DNA of 64,000 nucleotides from Pedobacter westerhofensis (GTDB lineage Bacteria > Bacteroidota > Bacteroidia > Sphingobacteriales > Sphingobacteriaceae), in NCBI RefSeq assembly GCF_900182595.1, contig NZ_FXTN01000005.1, positions 124,001 through 188,000 on the forward strand, read 5' to 3'. The position numbers and the translations under genes were made by a program. Of the stretch, positions 51,096-60,212 are shown piece by piece. How positions within the stretch are numbered: the stretch's first letter is position 1; every line of letters starts with the position of its first letter. The notes under the pieces were generated by a model, which searched no databases, was not told where the DNA came from, and worked only from the letters and a program-made list of their open reading frames with translations.

Positions 51096-51457
51096 TATGC
51101 TGCAGCCTCCTCTTTCTTAGGTTTTTTGTTAAAAGCACCACTGCGTTTCTTCTCATTATACGCAACCGCGTGACGGTCTAATCTAATGGTAAGGAAACGT
51201 AGAACACGCTCATCGCGTTTTAGTTCTAATTCCAATTTGTTAATTAATTCACCTGAAGATTTGTACTCTGTAAGGTGGAAAAATCCGCTTGCTTTTTTTT
51301 CAATCGGATACGCTAATTTTCTCAAACCCCAATTGTCCTCTTGAACAATTTCGGCTCCGCTGTCAGTGATGATCTTGCTGAATTTCGCTAATGCTTCTTT
51401 CGCAACTTCTTCTGACAACAACGGGGTTAGAACGATAACAGTTTCGTACTGATTCAT
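51095..51457 (-). CDS. rpsF: 30S ribosomal protein S6
   Basis: The 120-residue protein starts [20 protein letters not shown] and has the ferredoxin-like pattern of S6 with [20 protein letters not shown] and [12 protein letters not shown], followed by a basic tail ([15 protein letters not shown]). It binds S18. It leads the rpsF-rpsR-rplI operon, with a promoter box and a perfect small hairpin in the leader that could be involved in autoregulation. Confidence 0.97.
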   Translation of the reverse strand: MNQYETVIVLTPLLSEEVAKEALAKFSKIITDSGAEIVQEDNWGLRKLAYPIEKKASGFFHLTEYKSSGELINKLELELKRDERVLRFLTIRLDRHAVAYNEKKRSGAFNKKPKKEEAAA

Positions 51458-51481
51458 TGTTATGATTATTTTATGTTAATT

Positions 51482-51509
51482 CCCGTATGACTACGGGGAT
51501 GCAAACTTA
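51482..51509 (-). promoter_or_regulatory. Promoter box and leader hairpin of rpsF
   Basis: Minus-strand TAAGTTTG (51509-51502) matches TAnnTTTG. It is followed at once by CCCGTA, a GTCA loop and TACGGG (51497-51482), a perfect 6-pair hairpin at the predicted 5' end of the message, about 25 bases before the ATG. It may be part of an S6:S18-binding leader or a 5' stabiliser. Confidence 0.45.
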
Positions 51510-51560
51510 GGAATAAATTTCTATAAATCAAACGGTTCAGTTTAAAAATTACTCAGCTTT

Positions 51561-52298
51561 TTATTCCATACGCTTTTGACCCATAGCATATTGTATACCG
51601 CCGAGCAGGTGTTTAAGGAACAAAGGATCCGTGTAAGAAGCGTCTACATGCCCTAAACCTGTATAAAAAGCCCTTCCCCCATCATAGTTATGGTACCAGG
51701 CCATAGGGTGATGTGCCCCGTTCGTACCACCGGTATAGGTACTTTCATCCAGTTCGATCAGCACTTTAAGATCAGGGCTGATCTCCTTAAAGTTATACCA
51801 TTCATCTTTTCTTGACCAGGTTGCCGGCAGGTGCTTTGTTGCAATGCTTTTACGGTTGATCACATGAAGGTCGGCCATTTGCTGTGCAGGATGTTTTAGA
51901 AAATATGCTCCTGCCAGTTTGCCGTACCAGGCCCAGTCATACTCTGTATCGGTTGCAGAATGCACGCCTACGTATCCGCCTCCGCCTTTGATATATTGTT
52001 CAAAAGCTTTTTGTTCTTCTTCACCCAGTACATTACCGGTGGTATTGAGAAAAACTATTGCAGCGTATTTCTTCAAATTAAGGGGTGTGAACTGGGTGGA
52101 ATCTGTAGTTGTATCTACACCAAACTTATTTTCTATACCCAGCTTCTGTATTGCAGGTACTCCTACAGTTATAGACTCATGGTGGAAACCCGCGGTTTTT
52201 GAAAACACAAGGATCCTGTATTTCTGGGCGTAAATGGTGTTGCTCATCAAAACTGCTGCAAGAATGAGCAGGCAATGCATAATAGATTTAGATTTCAT
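51561..52298 (-). CDS. ThuA-domain protein, exported
   Basis: The 245-residue protein has a signal peptide (MKSKSIMHCLLILAAVLMSN, cleaved near YAQ) and a ThuA glutamine-amidotransferase-like fold: YRILVFSKTAGFHHESI, VFLNTTGNVLGEEEQKAFE, YIKGGGGYVGVHSATDTEYD, HPMAWYHNYDGGRAFYTGLG and HVDASYTDPLF. ThuA-like proteins occur in sugar-use loci of Bacteroidota; the activity is not settled. It is transcribed alone, about 100 bases downstream of the rpsF promoter region. No sugar genes adjoin it. Confidence 0.9.
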   Translation of the reverse strand: MKSKSIMHCLLILAAVLMSNTIYAQKYRILVFSKTAGFHHESITVGVPAIQKLGIENKFGVDTTTDSTQFTPLNLKKYAAIVFLNTTGNVLGEEEQKAFEQYIKGGGGYVGVHSATDTEYDWAWYGKLAGAYFLKHPAQQMADLHVINRKSIATKHLPATWSRKDEWYNFKEISPDLKVLIELDESTYTGGTNGAHHPMAWYHNYDGGRAFYTGLGHVDASYTDPLFLKHLLGGIQYAMGQKRME

Positions 52299-52353
52299 TT
52301 TAATGGAATTTGTAAATACAAGCTACCTAATCTAAACTGGAAACAAAAATCTA

Positions 52354-53601
52354 TTATTTACCAAAAAGGTAATTGAGCCCCACCGTATATCTCTGAACGC
52401 CAATATTGAATAAGTTATAATTTGTAATTGATGTAACAGGCGTATAGATGGCAGAAAATTCTATCCTTTTATTGAATACTGCACCAACCCTTAGCGGAAA
52501 CGCCGTGTTAAAAGCTTCCAGGGCAATTTGTTTTTCCGTCACGGTGGTTTCGTTACGGAAGGAATTGTATCGGCTGGACCTGTTATTGCTGTACTTTGAG
52601 ATGTTCATCGCAAAGCCTGCTCCCAGGAAAATTTTCAGTGGATTAGTATTGTATACGTTATAAATCAATTGAGGAACGATCATGGCAGTGTACTGGTCAA
52701 AAGTATGCGTTAAAATTGCCTGTGCCTGTGTACTGGTTGTAGTAGATATATCGTTCTTACTTTGTACCAGTGACAGTTCCACTCTGTAGATTAATTTTCC
52801 AATAGCAGGATTTGCAAACAGATCAACCCCGGCTGTCAGTATTGGCGAAACTGAAGATTTATTTTCTGCCCCAGCATTGGCCAGGTCGTTTTCTCCCCTG
52901 TACGCTGTCTTAGAAATACTGAGTCCTGTTCCTGCGAAAAACCTTGTCCTGGAGTAAGTTGATTGAATCACCTCCTTTTTATTGATTAGCGCCACGATCT
53001 TTGTCAAGTCCGCCTCATCATATTTAACGCGCCTGATTTTTTCACTGTCGGCAATCGTACCTGCTTTATACTTAATGATTAAATCCATGAGCTGCCCCTT
53101 ATATTTCCCTACAGTAACTATTCTGGTGGGCTCCTCCGGATCGAGAAAACGTTCATAAACAAGTTCCAAGGGTACAGCCATATCCTTATCCGAGATATAG
53201 AACCTGTTTTTAACCTTGTCCTTGTACAAATATAAGGTTACATTATCACCTTCCTGAATCACGTTCAGAAATACGGTATCCCTTGTGGAGCTGGAATCTG
53301 CCCCGATAGACAGATTGGTAATCGTTCCACTGCTCATACTGATGTCTACCGTAAAACGGCGGAATTTCTCAAGTCCGTCCACCGTATAGGCAGAACTTTG
53401 TTTAAGCGTAAAGGTTTCCGCTTTAGAATCCGGCCTGGATTTAAACTGAACAGATGAAGGACTTACCGACCGTTCCCTGTAATTAACATAACCTTTAAGT
53501 GTGTCATTGTTATTGGTTACCACATATCCCTTGTGGAAATTAGACTGTGCAGCAGAAATAAAAGGAAGAGCCGATAATAAATAAAAAAGAAAGCGTTTCA
53601 T
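52354..53601 (-). CDS. Outer membrane beta-barrel-like protein, unknown function
   Basis: From ATG 53601 (MKRFLFYLLSALPFISAAQS) the protein has 415 residues with a clear signal peptide; the frame could open 27 bases earlier but then the signal is worse. Residues 20-200 are a soluble strand-rich part (KGYVVTNNNDTLKGYVNYRE); residues 215-415 alternate polar and hydrophobic residues as in an outer membrane barrel, ending GVQRYTVGLNYLFGK. This is a type common in Bacteroidota with no known function. Single gene. Confidence 0.75.
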   Translation of the reverse strand: MKRFLFYLLSALPFISAAQSNFHKGYVVTNNNDTLKGYVNYRERSVSPSSVQFKSRPDSKAETFTLKQSSAYTVDGLEKFRRFTVDISMSSGTITNLSIGADSSSTRDTVFLNVIQEGDNVTLYLYKDKVKNRFYISDKDMAVPLELVYERFLDPEEPTRIVTVGKYKGQLMDLIIKYKAGTIADSEKIRRVKYDEADLTKIVALINKKEVIQSTYSRTRFFAGTGLSISKTAYRGENDLANAGAENKSSVSPILTAGVDLFANPAIGKLIYRVELSLVQSKNDISTTTSTQAQAILTHTFDQYTAMIVPQLIYNVYNTNPLKIFLGAGFAMNISKYSNNRSSRYNSFRNETTVTEKQIALEAFNTAFPLRVGAVFNKRIEFSAIYTPVTSITNYNLFNIGVQRYTVGLNYLFGK

Positions 53602-53722
53602 TGAGATGATTAATATAGTTGTCCACAAAACTAAAATTAATTTCAGTCAACATTCAATTATTCCGCCGCTGATTAGATTTGTTACGATGTGAATCACTGA
53701 TTTTATTTTCCCACATATCCGT

Positions 53723-53750
53723 TTTGCTCCGCAAAAAATTTATAATTTCG
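53723..53750 (+). promoter_or_regulatory. Likely promoter of dnaX
   Basis: TTTG (53723-53726), a 16-base gap and TAATTTCG (53743-53750), one mismatch from TAnnTTTG, end 7 bases before the dnaX ATG. The message would have a very short leader. Confidence 0.4.
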
Positions 53751-53757
53751 CATTGAA

Positions 53758-55632
53758 ATGGAAAATTTTATTGTCTCCGCCCGTAAATACCGTCCGGCAA
53801 CGTTTGAAACCGTTGTGGGGCAACACCATATTACGGGGACACTAAAAAACGCAATCAAAAATAACCAGCTTGCACAGGCCTTTCTTTTTTGCGGACCAAG
53901 GGGTGTAGGTAAAACTACCTGCGCAAGGATCCTTGCCAAAACAATTAATTGCACCAATCTGACTGCTGAAACCGAAGCTTGCGGGATCTGCGAATCCTGT
54001 GTTTCATTTCAAACAGGACATTCATTCAATTTTCATGAGCTGGATGCCGCCTCAAATAACTCCGTAGACGATATCCGTAGCCTGATCGAGCAGGTACGTA
54101 TCCCGCCACAGGCAGGAAAGTATAAGATTTATATTATCGATGAGGTGCACATGCTCTCGGCAAATGCTTTCAATGCTTTTCTGAAAACACTGGAAGAACC
54201 GCCATCATACGCGATTTTTATCCTCGCTACAACAGAAAAACACAAAATTCTGCCAACTATACTTTCACGTTGCCAGATTTTCGATTTCAACAGGATCCAG
54301 GTAGACGATATCTCTGGCCTGCTCAATAAGATCGCTATTCGTGAAAATATAAGTGTAGAGGCTGATGGTCTGCATATTATTGCCCAAAAGGCAGATGGCG
54401 GGCTGCGTGATGCGCTTTCGATGTTTGACCAGATCGTAAGTTATACCAATAAAAACCTGACCTACAAATCAGTAATCGATAACCTCAACATTCTTGATTA
54501 CGATTATTATTTCAGGTTAACACAATACCTTACAGGTGCTGATGTGAGTCAGGCGCTCGTACTGTTTGATGAAATTCTGAACAACGGCTTCGACGGAAAC
54601 AATTTTATTAACGGACTGGCAAGTCACCTGCGTAACCTGCTCGTGGCAAAGGATCCCCAAACTGTTAAACTGTTGGAAGTAAGCGAGAATATCAAGCAAA
54701 AATACCTGAGCCAAAGTCAGCAGACACAAGTGTCTTTCATTCTGACTGCCTTAAACCTGGCTAATCAGTGTGACCTTACTTATAAGAACAGTAAAAACCA
54801 GCGGCTGCAGGTGGAGCTATCGCTGATTAAGATGTGCCATATCCCATCAGTGCTGCAACTGGCACAACTGCCTCACACCGCTTCAACACCGGCAACTGAC
54901 TCAGATCAGATTAAAAAAAAAACTAATCTAATTGCTGAAGCTCCCGCAATTCCTGAAAGGCCGGATGAACTTCCGCCGCCCTCTGCTGGATATGCAAAGC
55001 CGCTGGAAACACCATCGGTGCCTGCTGCCCCACCACTTACAGAGCTGCCTAAAACCATCCCTATTGCTACGCAGGCGCAAAATCCTGATGCAGTTCGTAT
55101 TCCGGCAATGCCGAATTTAAATTCTATTCATAAAATCGCGCTGAAGCCCAATATTTCGGGAAGTCCCGCTGCCGGAACAATGATTCCTTCTCTTACGTCT
55201 GCTACTAACGCCGAAGGTGAGATAGAGAGTGATGAGCCAAAATATGTATTTGGGGAAGACAAAGAGCCATTCACGTTTGAGGAACTGATGGTCTTGTGGG
55301 AAGAGTATATAAAGAAGGTAAAAGAAGAAAATAAAATCAACTTTTATACTATCCTTACTACCAATGAGCCGGTACTGACAACACCTACACAGATCACGGT
55401 GCTCATTACCAATCTGGCACAGGAAAGCATACTTCAAAATGAACTGGTGGATTTCCTGAATTTCCTGAGAACCAGGCTGAAGAACTTTGACGTAGGGATT
55501 GTAACTAAGAAAGTAGAGAACAAGATCGAAAACAGGTTATACACCAGTATTGAACGTTACCACTATCTCGTAGAAAAAAATCCTAAACTCGAAGATCTGC
55601 GCAAGCGCTTCAACCTGGATCTGTTACCTTAA
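53758..55632 (+). CDS. dnaX: DNA polymerase III subunit gamma/tau
   Basis: DnaX is the clamp-loader ATPase. The 624-residue protein has the AAA+ core (about 1-240): Walker A FCGPRGVGKTTCARI, a zinc module with Cys residues around CTNLTAETEACGICESC, Walker B IYIIDEVHMLSANAFNA, the SRC motif (ILSRCQIFDF) and sensor 2 GGLRDALSMFDQ. A collar domain follows (about 245-370), then a Pro-rich linker (about 375-480) and a C-terminal domain (about 490-624, FTFEELMVLWEEYIKKV). The linker contains a poly-A run (KIKKKTN), which in some bacteria allows frameshifting to gamma, but I see no clear stimulatory signal. The 3' end is 8 bases from the convergent gene. Confidence 0.95.
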   Translation: MENFIVSARKYRPATFETVVGQHHITGTLKNAIKNNQLAQAFLFCGPRGVGKTTCARILAKTINCTNLTAETEACGICESCVSFQTGHSFNFHELDAASNNSVDDIRSLIEQVRIPPQAGKYKIYIIDEVHMLSANAFNAFLKTLEEPPSYAIFILATTEKHKILPTILSRCQIFDFNRIQVDDISGLLNKIAIRENISVEADGLHIIAQKADGGLRDALSMFDQIVSYTNKNLTYKSVIDNLNILDYDYYFRLTQYLTGADVSQALVLFDEILNNGFDGNNFINGLASHLRNLLVAKDPQTVKLLEVSENIKQKYLSQSQQTQVSFILTALNLANQCDLTYKNSKNQRLQVELSLIKMCHIPSVLQLAQLPHTASTPATDSDQIKKKTNLIAEAPAIPERPDELPPPSAGYAKPLETPSVPAAPPLTELPKTIPIATQAQNPDAVRIPAMPNLNSIHKIALKPNISGSPAAGTMIPSLTSATNAEGEIESDEPKYVFGEDKEPFTFEELMVLWEEYIKKVKEENKINFYTILTTNEPVLTTPTQITVLITNLAQESILQNELVDFLNFLRTRLKNFDVGIVTKKVENKIENRLYTSIERYHYLVEKNPKLEDLRKRFNLDLLP

Positions 55633-55640
55633 AAATATTC

Positions 55641-56066
55641 CTAAACAGCTTTAGGATCATCATTAACCGGATAACCTTCTTCATCCAGATCGGTACGGTC
55701 GTCTTCCGGCGTTCTTGCTAAAAATTCATCCTCAGCATCCAACTCTACAATTTCTCCGTCATCGATATGCATTCCCAGATCATCCAGATCTGATTCCTGC
55801 TGTTCTTCTTTATTGGCATATTCGTCGCCTATATACGGATTGGCCTCATCATAATCAGAGTTATCATCACCACCGTTTGCTGCAGTCGTTTCATAAGGCA
55901 GCGGGTGATCATAATCTTTATCCTTGCCTTTTACATCCAGTTCATAACTTCCTTTTTCTTTATTGTAAGATAAGTCGTTAAAATCTTTAGTTTCTCCAAG
56001 GTCAGAACTGTGAAGTTTATCTCCTGCTTTCAAATTTTCCCCGTTATTATTTTCATTCGTACTCAT
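55641..56066 (-). CDS. Small, very acidic protein of unknown function
   Basis: The 141-residue protein is dominated by Asp, Glu and Asn with almost no hydrophobic core (NDLSYNKEKGSYELDVKGKD, DDLGMHIDDGEIVELDAEDE), so it is probably disordered. There is no signal peptide. The C-terminal part DRTDLDEEGYPVNDDPKAV looks conserved in style. Function is unknown. It is divergent from icd and convergent with dnaX. A 15-base inverted repeat lies just upstream. Confidence 0.7.
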   Translation of the reverse strand: MSTNENNNGENLKAGDKLHSSDLGETKDFNDLSYNKEKGSYELDVKGKDKDYDHPLPYETTAANGGDDNSDYDEANPYIGDEYANKEEQQESDLDDLGMHIDDGEIVELDAEDEFLARTPEDDRTDLDEEGYPVNDDPKAV

Positions 56067-56154
56067 ATGCTTCGTTTTATGTCAATATAACGTTACGTTA
56101 TCTTTATTTGTTTTTGTAATTTACGCCGCGATGAGGCTATAATCTCAAAATTTA

Positions 56155-56162
56155 TATCTTTG
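56155..56162 (+). promoter_or_regulatory. Likely -7 box of icd
   Basis: TATCTTTG matches TAnnTTTG exactly and ends 32 bases before the icd ATG. Confidence 0.45.
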
Positions 56163-56194
56163 TTTCTTTCATAAGTAAAAATTGAAACCACAAT

Positions 56195-57430
56195 ATGTCT
56201 ATACAAAAAATTAAAGTAGCCCAGCCCGTTGTAGAATTAGACGGTGATGAGATGACCCGCATCATTTGGAAATTCATTAAGGATAAATTGATCCTGCCTT
56301 ATCTTGATCTTGATATTAAATATTATGATCTTGGGGTAGAATACCGTGATGAAACCAATGACCAGGTAACGATCGATTCAGCTGAAGCCATTAAAAAATA
56401 TGGTGTGGGTATTAAATGCGCAACAATTACTCCTGATGAGGAGCGTGTTAAAGAATTCGGTCTTAAACAAATGTGGAAATCACCAAACGGTACTATCCGT
56501 AATATCCTGGATGGAACTGTTTTCCGTGAACCAATTGTAATGAGCAATGTACCGCGTTTGGTACCAAACTGGACTGCTCCGATCTGTATCGGCCGTCACG
56601 CTTTTGGCGATCAGTACCGTGCAACTGATTTCGTAACTAAAGGAAAAGGTAAACTAACGATTTCATTCACTCCTGAAGACGGAAGTGATGTACAATCATT
56701 CGATGTATATAACTTCCAGAGTGATGGCGTTGCTTTGGCAATGTACAATACTGACGAAAGTATCCGTGGTTTTGCTCATGCTTGTTTTAACCAGGCGCTG
56801 ATCAAAAAATGGCCTTTATACTTATCTACAAAAAACACTATCCTTAAAAAATACGATGGCCGTTTCAAAGATATCTTCCAGGAAATCTATGAAAATGATT
56901 TCGTAGCGAAATTCAAAGAAGCAGGCATCACTTATGAGCACCGTTTAATCGATGACATGGTTGCTTCTGCATTGAAATGGAACGGTAACTTTGTTTGGGC
57001 TTGTAAAAACTATGATGGTGATGTACAGTCAGATACTGTTGCTCAAGGATTTGGTTCATTGGGACTGATGACTTCTGTACTGGTTACACCAGATGGAAAA
57101 ACTATGGAAGCTGAAGCTGCGCATGGTACAGTTACCCGTCACTACCGTGATCACCAGGCTGGAAAACCAACTTCAACTAACCCGATCGCGTCTATCTTTG
57201 CATGGACAAGAGGATTGGAATTCCGTGGTGTATTAGATGGTAACCAGGAGCTGATCGATTTCTGTCACGCATTAGAGCAGGTTTGTATCGAAACTGTAGA
57301 AAGCGGAAAAATGACTAAAGATTTAGCTGTTTGTATCCATGGAAATAAAGTAGAGCATGGTACGCACTACTTATATACTGAAGAATTCTTAGCTGCAATT
57401 GACGAAAACTTACAGTCGAAATTAGGTTAA
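56195..57430 (+). CDS. icd: Isocitrate dehydrogenase (NADP+), eukaryote-like type
   Basis: This TCA-cycle enzyme oxidises isocitrate to 2-oxoglutarate with NADP. The 411-residue protein starts [20 protein letters not shown] and shows the class II (homodimeric, eukaryote-like) pattern: [69 protein letters not shown] and [20 protein letters not shown], the last near the coenzyme and substrate sites. Metal-binding Asp residues lie in [10 protein letters not shown] and NYDGDVQSD. The length is normal. It is monocistronic, ended by a strong terminator. Confidence 0.97.
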   Translation: MSIQKIKVAQPVVELDGDEMTRIIWKFIKDKLILPYLDLDIKYYDLGVEYRDETNDQVTIDSAEAIKKYGVGIKCATITPDEERVKEFGLKQMWKSPNGTIRNILDGTVFREPIVMSNVPRLVPNWTAPICIGRHAFGDQYRATDFVTKGKGKLTISFTPEDGSDVQSFDVYNFQSDGVALAMYNTDESIRGFAHACFNQALIKKWPLYLSTKNTILKKYDGRFKDIFQEIYENDFVAKFKEAGITYEHRLIDDMVASALKWNGNFVWACKNYDGDVQSDTVAQGFGSLGLMTSVLVTPDGKTMEAEAAHGTVTRHYRDHQAGKPTSTNPIASIFAWTRGLEFRGVLDGNQELIDFCHALEQVCIETVESGKMTKDLAVCIHGNKVEHGTHYLYTEEFLAAIDENLQSKLG

Positions 57431-57463
57431 TACCCTGATTAGCTAAAAGCTTTAAATAACCGG

Positions 57464-57502
57464 AAAAGCCGTTTCATACCTGGTATGAAGCGGCTTTTTT
57501 TT
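57464..57502 (+). terminator. Intrinsic terminator of icd
   Basis: AAGCCGTTTCATACC pairs with GGTATGAAGCGGCTT over 15 positions (one T-G), with only one or two loop bases, and is followed by eight T. The T-run also supplies the -33 TTTG of the next promoter. Confidence 0.9.
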
Positions 57503-57532
57503 GCCTACTTTTACACAAACTAGATATATTTG
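57500..57532 (+). promoter_or_regulatory. Likely promoter of the TonB-dependent receptor gene
   Basis: TTTG (57500-57503), a 21-base gap and TATATTTG (57525-57532). The leader would be about 40 bases. The -33 box lies in the T-run of the icd terminator. Confidence 0.45.
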
Positions 57533-57579
57533 ATGAAAACGTACTTTTTTATGATTGCCGTTCCAAACCTATTGCCACG

Positions 57580-59637
57580 ATGAGAAAAATCGTAACACTC
57601 ATTCTTGCAGTTGCTTCAATTTCTGGTTTTAGCCAGGTTAAGCAGGATACCACAAAAAAATTAAATGAAGTAATCATACGCCCCTACTTTTCGTCGCAAC
57701 CGCTGATCAGATCAACCGGGGCTGTGGGCAGCATCAGTTTGAACAACATCACCCTGCAGTCACCGGGCTCTCTTGTTCCTGCGATGAACACTATTCCCGG
57801 GGTACGCATGGAAGAACGCTCACCGGGCAGTTACCGACTGTCCCTCAGAGGAAGCCTGTTGCGTTCACCTTTCGGTATCAGGAACGTCAAAATTTATTTT
57901 GATGATTTTCCTTTAACGGACGCTGGGGGGAACACTTATTTAAATGCAATTGATATCGCTGCCGCAGGAAGTATTGATGTGCTGAAGGGTCCGCAGAGCA
58001 GCATCTATGGGGCAAACTCTGGCGGAGTAGTTTTAATTCATCCGCAGGTGGCGGGTACAGACAGTACCAGGATAGACCTGAATCTTTCAGGAGGTTCTTT
58101 TGGTCTTTTCCGTGAAAATATTGCGCTGGCAAAGCAGTGGAAAAAATATCAGCTCAGTATTGTACAGTCATACCAGCGAAGTGATGGCTACCGCTACAAC
58201 AGCGCCATGGAGCGTAAGTATATACAGGTAAACCAGAAATGGGAATATGCCAAAAATGCAAGCCTGCAGGCGCTGGCGTTTTATTCCGATTTGTTTTATG
58301 AATTGCCGGGCGGTTTAAATGCTGCACAGTTTGCCGCCAATCCAAAAGCCGCCAGACCCGCAGCCGGAGCAATCAAAGGCGCTGTAGAGCAGCATTCTTC
58401 TATATACACTAAAACTGTGTTTGGCGGAGTAACCAATAACTGGCAGATCAGCCCGGCCTTTAAACACGTGATCTCGGTATTTGCTACACATACAGATTTC
58501 GAAAGCCCCTTTATCACCAACTATGAATTCCGCAAGGAATCTACCATTGGTGTGCGTACTTATGTAGAATATGAAAAAAATACCGATCAGGTAAACTGGA
58601 AATTTAATCTTGGTCTGGAAAGTTCATCAACATCTACCGATGACAAGAACTACGACAACAATCTGGGCACACCTGCCAATCCGCAGGCTTTTGACAAATT
58701 AAGAGCGGGAGCCAATTTTGGTTTTGCCAACCTGAATATCGATATCTCCAGGAAACTGCTGCTGGAACTGTCGGCCAGCGGAAACCTATATGGATATCAT
58801 TACAAAAGCAGTTATCCCGTAGTTGTGGCAGAGCAAAAGAAAAGCTTTGATCTGCAGTTTATGCCGAGGGCAGCACTCTCCTACCTGTTTACCCCCGACT
58901 TCTCGGCCAGGGCATCAGTAAGCAAAGGTTACTCCCCGCCCACATTGGCAGAGATCCGGTCATCGGATAATGTAATCAACACAGATTTGCAACCAGAAAA
59001 AGGATGGAATTATGAAACCGGCCTGCGGTATCAGCTGGCTCAGAACCGGATCTCTATTGATTTAACCGGATTTTATTATCATCTCAACAATGCGATTGTG
59101 CGCAGATTGAATGAAAACGGTACTGAATATTTTATCAACGCAGGCGGCACAAAACAACTGGGGATCGAAACATCCCTGTCTGCATGGATCATTGCGCAGA
59201 ACAGCACCAAATTTATCAGGGGTCTGCTGCTCAGCAATGCCTATACCCTGAGCCATTTCAAGTTTGACGACTATTTTAATGGTACGACCAACCTTTCTGA
59301 CAAGGACCTCACAGGTGTTCCGCGCAGCGTAGTGGTAACAGGCGTACAGATATTGCTGCCAAAAGGACTCTATGTATTTATGCAGCACAATTATACGGCT
59401 AAGCTTCCGCTCACTGATGCCAATACGGTATATGCCGCCAAGTATCATCTTGTTCAGGCAAAAATAGGCTGGAAGGATATTAAAATTGGAAAAACGAACT
59501 TTGAAATATACGGCGGTGCAGACAACATCCTGGATCAAAAATACAGTTTGGGCAACGACCTGAATGCCGCAGGGGCAAGGTATTATAATGCAGCTGCCTC
59601 AAGAAACTTCTACGGGGGCCTGGCCGCACACTTTTAA
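57580..59637 (+). CDS. TonB-dependent receptor
   Basis: The 685-residue protein has a signal peptide (MRKIVTLILAVASISGFSQV), a TonB-box-like start (TTKKLNEVIIRPYF), a plug (about 45-165 with LVPAMNTIPGVRMEERSPGS, RLSLRGSLLRSPFGIRNVK and DVLKGPQSSIYGANSGGVVL) and a 22-strand-type barrel ending with Phe (NFYGGLAAHF). It has no carboxypeptidase-like domain and no SusD partner, so it resembles siderophore or metal-complex receptors more than SusC. The ligand is unknown. It is monocistronic. Confidence 0.93.
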   Translation: MRKIVTLILAVASISGFSQVKQDTTKKLNEVIIRPYFSSQPLIRSTGAVGSISLNNITLQSPGSLVPAMNTIPGVRMEERSPGSYRLSLRGSLLRSPFGIRNVKIYFDDFPLTDAGGNTYLNAIDIAAAGSIDVLKGPQSSIYGANSGGVVLIHPQVAGTDSTRIDLNLSGGSFGLFRENIALAKQWKKYQLSIVQSYQRSDGYRYNSAMERKYIQVNQKWEYAKNASLQALAFYSDLFYELPGGLNAAQFAANPKAARPAAGAIKGAVEQHSSIYTKTVFGGVTNNWQISPAFKHVISVFATHTDFESPFITNYEFRKESTIGVRTYVEYEKNTDQVNWKFNLGLESSSTSTDDKNYDNNLGTPANPQAFDKLRAGANFGFANLNIDISRKLLLELSASGNLYGYHYKSSYPVVVAEQKKSFDLQFMPRAALSYLFTPDFSARASVSKGYSPPTLAEIRSSDNVINTDLQPEKGWNYETGLRYQLAQNRISIDLTGFYYHLNNAIVRRLNENGTEYFINAGGTKQLGIETSLSAWIIAQNSTKFIRGLLLSNAYTLSHFKFDDYFNGTTNLSDKDLTGVPRSVVVTGVQILLPKGLYVFMQHNYTAKLPLTDANTVYAAKYHLVQAKIGWKDIKIGKTNFEIYGGADNILDQKYSLGNDLNAAGARYYNAAASRNFYGGLAAHF

Positions 59638-59678
59638 CCATTTGACAGATCCGTTCCGGATGCAAGAGCACAACCTGA

Positions 59679-59713
59679 TTTAAACCGGAATTCTTTTAGA
59701 TTTCCGGTTTAAA
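59679..59713. terminator. Inverted repeat between TonB receptor and ssb genes
   Basis: TTTAAACCGGAA and TTCCGGTTTAAA are perfect complements (12 pairs) around 11 bases. It lies between two convergent genes, directly before the ssb stop codon, and can act on both strands, although T-runs are short. Confidence 0.65.
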
Positions 59714-59715
59714 CT

Positions 59716-60057
59716 TCAAAGCTGGTACTTGTCCACCATCTCCAGTTCATTCACTACAATTTCCGTCAGGTAACGCTGTTCACCGTTTTTATCTGTAAAG
59801 GACTGCACGCTCAGCTTACCTTCCACCCGTAAAGCCGATCCTTTCTTCACTACACCTTCTACCAGCTCTACCTTCTGGTTCCAGAAAATCAGCTGAAACC
59901 ATTGCGTCTGGTCTACAGCCTCGCCCAGGCTGTTTTTGTAAAACTCATGAACACCCAAACTTAGTCTGGCCAGCTTTTTCTCACTGGCAAAATGTACGAT
60001 TACGGGATCTGCACCCGCATAACCTGTTAACCTTACGCTGTTTTTTACTCTCTCCAT
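59716..60057 (-). CDS. ssb: Short single-stranded DNA-binding protein
   Basis: The 113-residue protein is a single OB-fold: VRLTGYAGADPVIVHFASEK, WFQLIFWNQKVELVEGVVKK, GSALRVEGKLSVQSF and DKNGEQRYLTEIVVNELEMV. It ends at DKYQL and lacks the flexible linker and acidic DDDIPF-type tip that recruits partners in canonical SSB. It is thus probably a secondary SSB (as used in competence or by mobile DNA) rather than the main replication protein. It is a single gene and divergent from the zinc-ribbon gene. Confidence 0.88.
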   Translation of the reverse strand: MERVKNSVRLTGYAGADPVIVHFASEKKLARLSLGVHEFYKNSLGEAVDQTQWFQLIFWNQKVELVEGVVKKGSALRVEGKLSVQSFTDKNGEQRYLTEIVVNELEMVDKYQL

Positions 60058-60212
60058 AATAGTTCAATTTTAGATATAGAAATCCTAACGCCAAATATGA
60101 AAAGCGATGAGGATACTAATCGTGTATTAAACGATTAAAAACGGATAAAACAATTTTAATTAGACAATTAAATAACTTAGAATTAATTTTATCAGGAACT
60201 AAGTAAATAACC

